DNA of 64,000 nt from the NCBI GenBank assembly GCA_029781865.1, contig JAKOVW010000030.1:93694-157693 (forward strand), given 5' to 3'. The notes under the pieces are model-generated. The model saw only the letters and a program-made list of their open reading frames with translations, had not been told where the DNA came from and did not search any database. The DNA comes from Bacteroidota bacterium. GTDB taxonomy: Bacteria; Bacteroidota; Bacteroidia; Chitinophagales; Saprospiraceae. The position numbers and the translations under genes are program-made. Below, in pieces: positions 28,579 through 37,618 of the stretch (positions are counted from its first letter, which is position 1; each line of letters starts with the position of its first letter).

Positions 28579-29140
28579 ATGCAACGTCATTCCGAGCGGC
28601 AGCGAGGAATCTCTTGTTAATGATAATTACATATCCCATACCTCCGAAGATTCTCTCTTAAAAAATTGACTTATCCTTTATCTGACAGGTATCACTCTAA
28701 AAAAATGCAATGTCATTCCGAGCGGCAGAGAGGAATCTCTTTTTAATGATAATGACATATCCTATACCTCCGACGTTTCTCTCTTAAAAATTTGACTTGC
28801 CCTTTATCTGACAGGTATTACTCTAAAAAAAAATGCAACGTCATTCCGAGCGGCAGCGAGGAATCTCTTGTTAATGATAATGACATATCCCATACCTCCG
28901 ACGATTCTCTCTTAAAAATTTGACTTGTCCTTTATCTGACAGGTATCACTCTAAAAAAAAATGCAACGTCATTCCGAGCGGCAGCGAGGAATCTATTGTA
29001 AATGGTAATGACATATCCCATACCTCCAACTATTCTCTCTTAAAAAATGACTTATCCTTTATCTGACAGGTATCACTCCTAAAAAAAAATGCAACGTCAT
29101 TCTGAGCGGCAGCGAGGAATCTCTTGTAAATGGCACTTAC
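28579..29140. repeat. Tandem array of five ~126-128 bp units, each starting ATGCAACGTCATTCCGAGCGGCAGCGAGGAATCTC
   Basis: Unit starts at 28579, 28705, 28833, 28961 and 29089; four full units and a fifth that diverges after about 40 bp. Confidence 0.95.
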
Positions 29141-29416
29141 ATATCTCTTGTCTGCGAGGATACTTTCTAATACTTTATCGGCTAAACAAAAAAAATCAGA
29201 TACCCAATTGCACTATTTAAATGGTGGTAGTGTTCATAATGCTTCAATCTAACTTAAGCGCAATGGGTATACGCCCATTGATGTGCAAGCTTTAAGCCGC
29301 CATGACTTCAAGTGCAAGCTAACAAACACTTTCTGAACACATAATTCTTTCTCCCGGCAAAATTTATACTATTTTTATGACACCAACAAATATCTTAAAA
29401 GCTATTCCAGATATTA

Positions 29417-29469
29417 CCTAAGGACCTAAAAACCTAAATACCTAAATACCTAAATACCTAAATACCTTA
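29417..29469. repeat. AAATACCT/AAAACCT 8-bp tandem repeat
   Basis: CCTAAAAACCTAAATACCTAAATACCTAAATACCTAAATACCTT just upstream of the permease gene. Confidence 0.9.
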
Positions 29470-29494
29470 TTTACAAAAGAATCCTTCTTTCTAA

Positions 29495-30712
29495 ATGAAC
29501 CTCACTAACGCCATCGCAATCCGGTATTTATTCGGCAGGAAATCGTCCCAGGCCATTCATTGGATTACGGGAATTTCAGTGCTGGGCATATCTGTAGGTT
29601 CGGCGGCCTTAATTTTAGTGCTTTCCGTTTTTAATGGATTTGAAGAATTGCTATCCGGACTATTCAGCAAGTACAATCCCGATATTAAAATTGTCCTGAA
29701 AGAAGGTAAGACCTTTCGTGAAGATAGTCTGCAAATGCAAAGCCTGCATACACTTAACGGAGTACTTTATGTAACCCGCACCCTGGAAGAAGTGGCCATG
29801 TTTCAGTATGATGATGCGCATGAGTTTGGAATTATCAAAGGTGTGGATTCCGAATTCGAAAAAGTTTGCGCTGCCCGTGAAGCAGTAGTAGAAGGTAATT
29901 TTGAAATCACCAGTGATGGTGCACCTCTGGCCAATTTAGGTTTAGGAATTAAAAATAAACTCGGCGTATCCATAAGCAACTTTCAGGAAGTGATCAAAGT
30001 ATTTGTTCCGGACCATGAAGAAAATCTCAACTTTACCAACGAAATAAAACGATACCCTCTTCAACCGCAATCCGTTTTTTCATTTCATCAGGATGGAGAC
30101 TACTCAAATATCATCACTGATCTGAATGCCGTTCAGATCATCCTTAAAAAACCAAACCAGCTGAGTTCCATTGAACTCAAACTGAACCCGGGCACATCAG
30201 TACAAAATATACTTCCCGAAATCAGAAGAATCATGGGGGATTCCTATCTGGTCAAAGACCGTTATCAGCAAGATGAAGCATTTCTCAAGATTATGAAACT
30301 CGAAAAATGGCTTTTCTATTCCTTGTTCTGTCTGACCTTGCTATTGGTTTCATTTACTGTCGTAGGCGCTTTGTGGATGATCGTTTTAGAAAAACGCATG
30401 GATATATCCATTCTGAAATCAATGGGAATGACAGATCGCAACATGAAAATGGTATTTGTCCATCTCGGACTGATGATTTGCTTTTTAGGCCTGATGTTCG
30501 GCTCTGCCCTTGCATTAACGTTTTATTGGTTACAAAAGAAATACGGTCTGATTGGCGTACCCGAAGAATTCATAATCGACAGCTACCCTATACAGATCAG
30601 GCTTGCAGACTTTTTGGTGGTGGGCCTGACCGTCCTGCTCATCGGGTGTATAGCCTCTTTTCTGCCCACCCGCAAAGTGGCTGAAATATTACCCGTTTTT
30701 CATGAGGAATAA
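29495..30712 (+). CDS. ABC transporter permease, FtsX/LolE-like
   Basis: 405 aa. FGRKSSQAIHWITGISVLGISVGSAALILVLSVFNGFEELLSGLFSKYNPDIKI, DISILKSMGMTDRNMKMVF, C-terminal ASFLPTRKVAEILPV. Confidence 0.9.
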   Translation: MNLTNAIAIRYLFGRKSSQAIHWITGISVLGISVGSAALILVLSVFNGFEELLSGLFSKYNPDIKIVLKEGKTFREDSLQMQSLHTLNGVLYVTRTLEEVAMFQYDDAHEFGIIKGVDSEFEKVCAAREAVVEGNFEITSDGAPLANLGLGIKNKLGVSISNFQEVIKVFVPDHEENLNFTNEIKRYPLQPQSVFSFHQDGDYSNIITDLNAVQIILKKPNQLSSIELKLNPGTSVQNILPEIRRIMGDSYLVKDRYQQDEAFLKIMKLEKWLFYSLFCLTLLLVSFTVVGALWMIVLEKRMDISILKSMGMTDRNMKMVFVHLGLMICFLGLMFGSALALTFYWLQKKYGLIGVPEEFIIDSYPIQIRLADFLVVGLTVLLIGCIASFLPTRKVAEILPVFHEE

Positions 30713-30718
30713 TTTGTC

Positions 30719-30726
30719 TAAATTTG
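30719..30726 (+). promoter_or_regulatory. Bacteroidota -7 promoter-like motif TAAATTTG
   Basis: Matches TAnnTTTG 7 bp upstream of ATG 30734; would imply a nearly leaderless transcript. Confidence 0.3.
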
Positions 30727-30733
30727 CGCCCGC

Positions 30734-31108
30734 ATGGAAAAGTGGGAATTGGATTTCGAATGGTTAAGAATCCGTCACTTTGTTAAAGATAAGATTGGCC
30801 GGGAAGAATTGCCGGAACTCAATGCGATATTGCTGATGATCGGCATTCAGGAATTAGGTCAATTGAAAGAAGGGCGCTTTACCAAAGAAGAAAAAACAGA
30901 TTTAATGCACATTGCTTCATGCAGATTGCTGAGCCAGGATGGATACTATGAATTTCAGGGTAACGATCAGGATGGATGGCCGCATTATCAAATGATAAAA
31001 CCTTTTAAACTAAAAGGTGTAAAAGAACAGGAAGAATATTTAAAAGTCAAAGTCATAGAATATTTCAAATCAGAATTTCCAACAGAATTTAAAAATAATC
31101 AGTCATGA
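30734..31108 (+). CDS. Conserved hypothetical protein
   Basis: 124 aa ORF; stop overlaps the start of the next gene by 4 bp. Confidence 0.75.
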   Translation: MEKWELDFEWLRIRHFVKDKIGREELPELNAILLMIGIQELGQLKEGRFTKEEKTDLMHIASCRLLSQDGYYEFQGNDQDGWPHYQMIKPFKLKGVKEQEEYLKVKVIEYFKSEFPTEFKNNQS

Positions 31109-31755
31109 AAAAAATTTGTTATCTAATTTTTTTAACATCAATATTAATTTCATCCTGTAAACAATTTGAAACCAAGGAGACCATTGTGCTCATTGAGACT
31201 CCGCTGGGTAACATGAAAGCAAAACTGTACAACAGCACTCCAAAACACAAAGAAAATTTTCTAAAATTGGTTAAGGAAGGGTACTATGATGGATTGTTGT
31301 TTCACCGTGTGATTAAAAACTTTATGCTTCAGGGTGGTGATCCAATGTCAAAAGATGCTCCTGCCGGAGTAATGCTTGGTGCCGGCGGACCAACGTATAA
31401 AATACCTGCAGAAATTGGTAAACTTCATTTCAAAGGAGCTCTGGCTGCAGCACGACTGGGCAATCAGGCCAATCCGAATAAAGAATCCTCCGGATCCCAG
31501 TTTTACATTGTTCAGGGACAACCCACAAATAGAAGTCAACTGGAAATGATGACGAAAGGAAAAAATGTAAAATACACTGAAGAGGATAAGAAGCGCTATG
31601 AAGCGTTTGGAGGTACTCCATTCCTGGATGGTGATTACACGGTATTCGGTGAAGTCATTGAAGGATTTGATATTATCGACCGTATTTGTTCTGTTGATGT
31701 CGATCAAAACAGTCGACCGCTTAAGGATCTGAAAATGAAAATTACCATTCAATAA
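31105..31755 (+). CDS. Peptidyl-prolyl cis-trans isomerase (cyclophilin type), lipoprotein
   Basis: 216 aa. Lipobox ISSCK; LFHRVIKNFMLQGGDP, KESSGSQFYIVQG, VFGEVIEGFDIID. Confidence 0.95.
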   Translation: MKKICYLIFLTSILISSCKQFETKETIVLIETPLGNMKAKLYNSTPKHKENFLKLVKEGYYDGLLFHRVIKNFMLQGGDPMSKDAPAGVMLGAGGPTYKIPAEIGKLHFKGALAAARLGNQANPNKESSGSQFYIVQGQPTNRSQLEMMTKGKNVKYTEEDKKRYEAFGGTPFLDGDYTVFGEVIEGFDIIDRICSVDVDQNSRPLKDLKMKITIQ

Positions 31756-31782
31756 ATTATTTCTTCCTATAAAATTTTTCCT

Positions 31783-32667
31783 ATGAACCGATTTCTTTGG
31801 TGTGTTCCTTTATTTTTTATTATCAGTGCTTGTTCTCCAAACATGGTAAAATTCAGCCTGGACAATAACCAGGTCAAATTACCCGCAAGCGCAACATTCA
31901 AAAATCAATCTCCCGATGCTGATCGCTTTGAATGGGATTTTGGCGACGGAAGCAAATCAAAAGAAAAAAATCCTAAACATTTGTACACAAAATCAGGCAT
32001 CTATCAGGTGTCACTTAAATCTTTTAAAGGCAAAAAAATGAGTAGCTTTCAACAAAAAATCGAAGTTCTTCCTCCTGAAGGATGCTATGTAGTTATTGAA
32101 ACATCTTTAGGATCTATGCTTGCGAAATTATACGATCAAACTCCATTGCATCGCGATAATTTTTTTAAACATGCCGAACAAGGATTTTACAATGATCTGC
32201 TGTTTCACCGTGTCATCAATGGATTTATGATCCAGGGTGGTGATCCCAATTCCAGAAATGCGTCTCCAACGAGCATGCTTGGAAGTGGTGGCCCGGGATA
32301 TACTATTCCCGCAGAATTCAATCCCATGTTTGTACATAAGAAAGGTGCCATAGCAGCAGCAAGAACAGGAGATCAGGTGAATCCTAAAAAAGAATCTTCA
32401 GGATCCCAGTTCTATATTGTTCAGGGCAATATTCAAACCGAACAAAATCTTACCCAAATAGAAGACCGCAAAGGAATCAAATATACCGCTGAGCAAAAAG
32501 CAGCTTATGAGAAACTTGGAGGCACCCCTTTCCTGGATATGGAGTATACCGTCTTTGGTGAAATTATTGAAGGCCTCGATGTGATTGATAAAATAGCAGC
32601 AGTAAAAACGGAGAGAGGTGACCGGCCTACAGAGAATGTAACGATGAAAGTAAGAGCGCTTCATTAA
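31783..32667 (+). CDS. PKD-domain plus cyclophilin-type peptidyl-prolyl isomerase, lipoprotein
   Basis: 294 aa. Lipobox ISACS; PKD-like NQSPDADRFEWDFGDGSKSKEKNPKHLYTKSGIYQVSL; cyclophilin LFHRVINGFMIQGGDP, KESSGSQFYIVQG. Confidence 0.93.
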   Translation: MNRFLWCVPLFFIISACSPNMVKFSLDNNQVKLPASATFKNQSPDADRFEWDFGDGSKSKEKNPKHLYTKSGIYQVSLKSFKGKKMSSFQQKIEVLPPEGCYVVIETSLGSMLAKLYDQTPLHRDNFFKHAEQGFYNDLLFHRVINGFMIQGGDPNSRNASPTSMLGSGGPGYTIPAEFNPMFVHKKGAIAAARTGDQVNPKKESSGSQFYIVQGNIQTEQNLTQIEDRKGIKYTAEQKAAYEKLGGTPFLDMEYTVFGEIIEGLDVIDKIAAVKTERGDRPTENVTMKVRALH

Positions 32668-32910
32668 ACAATCTGTGATAGGATTATAGAATGATGGTAT
32701 AAGCTATGATCGAAAATACCATTGTCTCTATAAGATATTTCTGATAAAAAACCGGCACTATTCAAATTATTAAAGACAGCTCTACAGCCTTTAGTCTTAA
32801 GCTTATAAGCGAATGTGGTTTTTTTTAGTATTCGTGTAATGATAATATTAAAAAATGCAGACCATTGCTGTAAGAGATATAAATTCTAAAACCCAAGTTG
32901 CAGATTCCTA

Positions 32911-33277
32911 TACGCTTTTTATTTACTTCATCGGGAACGCTACAGATACATAGAAAGATTTTCTTAAACGCAAAGAACGCAAAGGTTTCGCAAAGAGCGC
33001 AAAGGTTTCTTAAACAGGCAAGGGTTTTGCAATGAGCGCAAAGAATGAATTCGAAAAACTACTATTTAGAAATGAACCGAATACAAGACTGGTATTATTA
33101 CGCTTTTTATTTACTTAATCGGGAACGCTACAGATACGTAGAAAGATTTTCTTAAACGCAAAGGTTTCGCAAAGAACGCAAAGGTTCCTTAAAGAGGCAA
33201 AGGTTTTGCAATGAGCGCGAAGAATGCATTCGAAAAACTACTATTTAGAAATGAACTGAATACAAGACTGGTATTAT
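32911..33277. repeat. Tandem duplication with 188-bp period
   Basis: TACGCTTTTTATTTACTT(C/A)ATCGGGAACGCTACAGATAC...GAATACAAGACTGGTATTAT occurs at 32911 and again at 33099, with small indels. Confidence 0.95.
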
Positions 33278-33307
33278 CAGGAATTGAATGATTTCAAATG
33301 GTCATCA

Positions 33308-34759
33308 TCAACTCTCGACAGAATAGTATCTGATCATGCTCATCACTTCTTTATCTTCATTCAACTGTGGATAAAGTTTGAGAAGGATCTGATACTCTTT
33401 GGAATTTTCAGCTAAGGCTTCTTCTAAAGTAGCGATGGCATTTTCTCTGGAATCAGTCAGAAAATAATACGCAGCGCGGCAATAAAGCAGATCTGCACCA
33501 AAACTATATTTATCTGCCCGTATCAGAATTTTTTCGGCCTTTTCAAATTGTTTGCTGGTCAGAAGGAAAGAGATATATAAGCACCAATATTTGCTTTGTT
33601 CGAGTCCACAGTTTGCTGACTTGCGGTAATGCGATTCCGCTTTTTTTACGTTGTCAATATTTTCGTAGGCAAGGGCGATACCCGCATGAAATTCTTCCCT
33701 CTGGTCATCCAGTTCTATCGCCTGCAAATAAGCCTTGATCGCTTTCTTCCAGCTGGATTCAGCACAGTAACATTCTCCTAAATAAAAGAATATTTCCTCA
33801 TTGTATGGATCCTGATAAATCGCTCTTTGCAATTTAACTTTGGCTTCTTTGTGTCTGTTTAATTTAATCAGACATTCTGCTATATATACGATGAGCTCAG
33901 CATCCGGTCCAAAAATCTCGTTGGCTTCCTGGTAACATCGCAGTGCTTTTTCATACATGCTCACCTGTAAACAGAGTTCTGCACAATCCAAATAACCCTG
34001 TTCGAAATGAGGATTAATCAGGAAAGAATATTCCAGAGCTTCGACTGCCTTTTCGTATTCACCTAAACAGGAATAGGCATGTCCCAGGTTGTACCAGGCC
34101 AGATAAGAATAGGGATTTTTATCGATAATGTCCTGATGAAGCTGTACACTTTCATCGTATTTTTTGGAAAATTCCACACTGACCCAGATTTGTTCCAGTG
34201 CTTCATGATTGTTCGGATTCAGGATCAATGCTTCGCGCAAAGAATCAAACATTTTATTAAAGTCCTTCATGGTTTCGTAGATAAATGCTTCAACCAATAA
34301 TAATTCTGTGAAATCGGTTTTCAAGAATTCGCATTTTAAATCTGAAATAATCCTGAGACTTTCGTCAAACTGTTGAGATAGTGCATACGCCTTTGCTTTG
34401 AGCAGGCTGATTTCCGGATCAGATGGAGAGAGTGCATAGGCCTGCTCCAGTACTGAAATAGCAGCAAGTGGCTTTTGCGAGGAAACTAATAATTTTGCTT
34501 TGATCAGGAAAAAGTCCGGTTTGAACTGGTATAGTCTTAAAGCAAGACTTGTTACTTGCAGGGCTTTGTCAAATTGACATTGTTTCTCATAATGATTGAT
34601 CAATCGAAGGTAAGATTTTTCATCCCAACACTCACGTGTGAGTATTTGACCTTGCTCTTCAAATTCTGTGATAAGTTTTGAAAGTATATGATCCGGCTTC
34701 GTTCTTTTCGGCATATCTTCCTCAGGGGGATTATTAAATGCGTTGTAAAAGTAAAACAA
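33308..34759 (-). CDS. Tetratricopeptide repeat protein
   Basis: Up to 483 aa (likely start at the MPKRTKPDHIL Met); many TPR units (YLAWYNLGHAYSCLGEYEKAVEALEYSFLINP...). Confidence 0.9.
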   Translation of the reverse strand: MFYFYNAFNNPPEEDMPKRTKPDHILSKLITEFEEQGQILTRECWDEKSYLRLINHYEKQCQFDKALQVTSLALRLYQFKPDFFLIKAKLLVSSQKPLAAISVLEQAYALSPSDPEISLLKAKAYALSQQFDESLRIISDLKCEFLKTDFTELLLVEAFIYETMKDFNKMFDSLREALILNPNNHEALEQIWVSVEFSKKYDESVQLHQDIIDKNPYSYLAWYNLGHAYSCLGEYEKAVEALEYSFLINPHFEQGYLDCAELCLQVSMYEKALRCYQEANEIFGPDAELIVYIAECLIKLNRHKEAKVKLQRAIYQDPYNEEIFFYLGECYCAESSWKKAIKAYLQAIELDDQREEFHAGIALAYENIDNVKKAESHYRKSANCGLEQSKYWCLYISFLLTSKQFEKAEKILIRADKYSFGADLLYCRAAYYFLTDSRENAIATLEEALAENSKEYQILLKLYPQLNEDKEVMSMIRYYSVES

Positions 34760-35233
34760 AAATCCAAAAATGCATCCAGGCCTTGTTCTTTTTTACAAGA
34801 AGTCCTTCGTATTAAAAATACTCGTCATCTCACTAAATTTAAGGCTTCCAGATGCTTACACTTCTAATCATTTTCAAATGTGTATAAACCATTTTCATAA
34901 CTCCTTAATTTTCATGTTCTAAAAAGAAAATTACCATTTCTAAAAAAAAAGAAAAGTTTTTTTCCTGTATCCCCGAAACAGGCCAAAATTCAAGGCTTTC
35001 CAAGCAATCAGATACGCATTCCTTTCGAATTCAAATCATCCATTATGAAAATGAAGACCCGAATTTGCACTGAATATAGATCACATTGCAGATCGGCGAT
35101 CCGGTTTCGCGATCTTTAATCAAGTATTGGATCCTTGATCAGTACGACAATCAAATACATCATTTATCCATACTTTACTACCATTTATAATTCCGGTAGT
35201 AGTTTACGATATTTGCAATGTAAATAATTGAAA

Positions 35234-35815
35234 ATGACGAAACGCAAGCTCATCAATACCATCATTGCATATACATTTTTATATACGCTTATTTTAGCCA
35301 TTGGATTGATGCTTTATTTCTGGGATGGCTCAGCGAATAAAATGTACTATTCCCTCTTTAAAGATTTATTTCCGATACTCATTACTATACCCCTGGCCTA
35401 CCTTGGTTTTTGCTTCCAGAGAAGATCCAATTTTATGCTTGCCCTCCGTTCCCTGTGGGGAAATCTGATCACCTCAGTAAATCAGGCACTATTGTATACC
35501 TATAATCAGAATAATTCAAGGGAAAAATATTTTGAAGTCTTATTCAACTTAAGCAAATCCATTGATGAGGTAAGAAGTGTTTACAAAAACCTGAATGAAT
35601 CCGAAATACAAACCGGCCATTATCCATTTGAATCCCTGAAAACCATTTACAAAATCATCGAAACATTGGGATACGGCGATGTCGATTCAAAAGAAATGGA
35701 AGTGGTGCGTTTAAAAATCAGAAATAACTGGAAACAAATACGTCAAACCTTTCTGGCTGAATTTGACCGGTCTGAACCTACTGTATTCGACGCAATAGTC
35801 GATGAGAACGGATAA
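35234..35815 (+). CDS. Hypothetical membrane protein with two TM helices
   Basis: About 193 aa from ATG 35234 (ORF 35228..35815); two N-terminal TM helices and a helical cytosolic tail. Convergent with the patatin gene, 37 bp apart. Confidence 0.7.
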   Translation: MTKRKLINTIIAYTFLYTLILAIGLMLYFWDGSANKMYYSLFKDLFPILITIPLAYLGFCFQRRSNFMLALRSLWGNLITSVNQALLYTYNQNNSREKYFEVLFNLSKSIDEVRSVYKNLNESEIQTGHYPFESLKTIYKIIETLGYGDVDSKEMEVVRLKIRNNWKQIRQTFLAEFDRSEPTVFDAIVDENG

Positions 35816-35852
35816 TCCTGCTACGGTATACAATTGCAGGTATTCGGCCGTC

Positions 35853-36986
35853 TTAAACCTTTAAACTATTTATAAATACCTCATCAAAATGCTCCTCTTT
35901 CATATACACTTTTGCGGCTGTTGAGCCAATTAATGCCAGCAAATCCATATTTTCTACGAGATCCATTTCTCCAATAGTCTCCAGTTGTTTTGCGTTCAGA
36001 TGAATCCCGATTTTTTCGAGCGGATCTTTATCCAGATTTACATTATAGCGCAGATAAGTCAGTGCATACTGACCAAATAAATTATCCTCTTTTAAATCTC
36101 CGAATTCACTATTAATTTCAATTGCCGTAGGAGAATCACTTATGATTTGCAACAAGAGTTGATTGAAGGAATTGGCATCATGGAAAAAATATTCCGGAAG
36201 TTTACCGGCCCATGAAATCACACTTTCGTTTTCAAAATCGGATGGCTTGAACCGATTTGTTTTTACGCCGGTTCCAACGGAAACGAGTTGTATATCCTCT
36301 TTACCTACCTTCCATTTGAAAGGAAATCCATTTAATGTTGAAATTAAAAACAAATACAAAGACGGATTATTGACAAGACTGATGCCACCATCGATAAAGA
36401 CACCATGCTCTCCTTTCGAAATTTCCATGGCTACCGGGATGAAATAGGTTGGAGCCGCTGCGCTTGCTCTCAACAACTTCCATAAGGGAATCTGTTTGTT
36501 TTCTTCAAAATATTTGCCTGCCGGATGATTGTATACAGGCCAGGTACTAAATGTATCCGCCCGCTTTGTCATCACGCATAAACCGGTTTTTATCTTCTCT
36601 TGATCACCCAACAAAATAGTTCCGGCCTGTTCCTGCAAAGCCTTATCCAATGGTTTGGGATCATACTTTTCACCTCTCAGTAAATAATGTATCAAATTTT
36701 TCCGCTTGCCAAAAACACTTCTTGAAAGTTCGAAATATTTCTTCTTAACCTCTGAAGCTGAATTGCCGATGGCAAGACTTGCTGCAATGATTGAACCCGT
36801 GCTCGTTCCTCCGATTAAATCGAAATAATCACAAAGCTTCAAATTTGGATTATTTGATTTGAGACGGAGTATGCGTTCCATTTCTTCGAGAAAACCTAAG
36901 GTCAGAATACCACGAATTCCTCCCCCATCCAGGGATAGTATGCGTTTAGGTCCTTTGGCATTTAATCGTTCAATCAGTCCGGACAT
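35853..36986 (-). CDS. Patatin-like phospholipase
   Basis: 377 aa. RILSLDGGGIRGILTLGFLEEME (oxyanion GGGIRG), GGTSTG (nucleophile Ser62), FIDGG (Asp199). Confidence 0.95.
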   Translation of the reverse strand: MSGLIERLNAKGPKRILSLDGGGIRGILTLGFLEEMERILRLKSNNPNLKLCDYFDLIGGTSTGSIIAASLAIGNSASEVKKKYFELSRSVFGKRKNLIHYLLRGEKYDPKPLDKALQEQAGTILLGDQEKIKTGLCVMTKRADTFSTWPVYNHPAGKYFEENKQIPLWKLLRASAAAPTYFIPVAMEISKGEHGVFIDGGISLVNNPSLYLFLISTLNGFPFKWKVGKEDIQLVSVGTGVKTNRFKPSDFENESVISWAGKLPEYFFHDANSFNQLLLQIISDSPTAIEINSEFGDLKEDNLFGQYALTYLRYNVNLDKDPLEKIGIHLNAKQLETIGEMDLVENMDLLALIGSTAAKVYMKEEHFDEVFINSLKV

Positions 36987-36996
36987 GATTCAGGTA

Positions 36997-37614
36997 TTAA
37001 TTGCTTATATGATAGGATACTCCGATTCCATAGCTCAATGAAGTAAAGGTATAATTATCTTCCTGTCTGAAATCATTCAGATAAATTTTACTGCTTTTAC
37101 CATAAGTTCCCTTTAGCATTCCAAATAAACTCAACTGACTGTTCAAATAATAATGGGCACCGGCAGATAAGCCGACTCCGTAACCAATCAATCGCAAATC
37201 AAAATAATTACCGGGATTATTGAGATCAGATGCCGGCCCTGTAAATTTGGTATAATTTACATGAGCCCCCAGAAAGGGTCTCCATTTTTTGGTGTTTGTA
37301 TTAAAATAATACCGTGGTCCCAGGCAAGCCTCAAAATATGGGTAATTATCAAATCCCTCCAGCGGAGTTGCAATCGATGCAAAATGAATCTGAAGAATAA
37401 CCGCCCATTGATGATTGAAACCGAAACCTGCATGAAACCCGTAATAAAAACCATTTTCAAATTGAGAATCCAAATCCTCCGAACTCCAGCCTAACCTACC
37501 GAAAGTAGCTGCAATGGAAAGACCTTTTGTTTGAGATTCCACAGAATAAGCATCCTGACTGAATCCGGACTTCATAGAAACAAGAGTCATCACACACAGA
37601 AAATAAAGTTTCAT
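36997..37614 (-). CDS. Small secreted outer-membrane beta-barrel protein
   Basis: ORF 36997..37629; likely ATG at 37614 (MKLYFLCVMTLVSMKSGFSQ signal peptide). Alternating aromatic beta-strands, terminal SYGIGVSYHISN. Confidence 0.8.
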   Translation of the reverse strand: MKLYFLCVMTLVSMKSGFSQDAYSVESQTKGLSIAATFGRLGWSSEDLDSQFENGFYYGFHAGFGFNHQWAVILQIHFASIATPLEGFDNYPYFEACLGPRYYFNTNTKKWRPFLGAHVNYTKFTGPASDLNNPGNYFDLRLIGYGVGLSAGAHYYLNSQLSLFGMLKGTYGKSSKIYLNDFRQEDNYTFTSLSYGIGVSYHISN

Positions 37615-37618
37615 ATCA

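Noticed and set aside
28579-29140. Possible CRISPR array
   Set aside because: The whole ~128-bp unit is repeated, with no unique spacers and no cas genes nearby.
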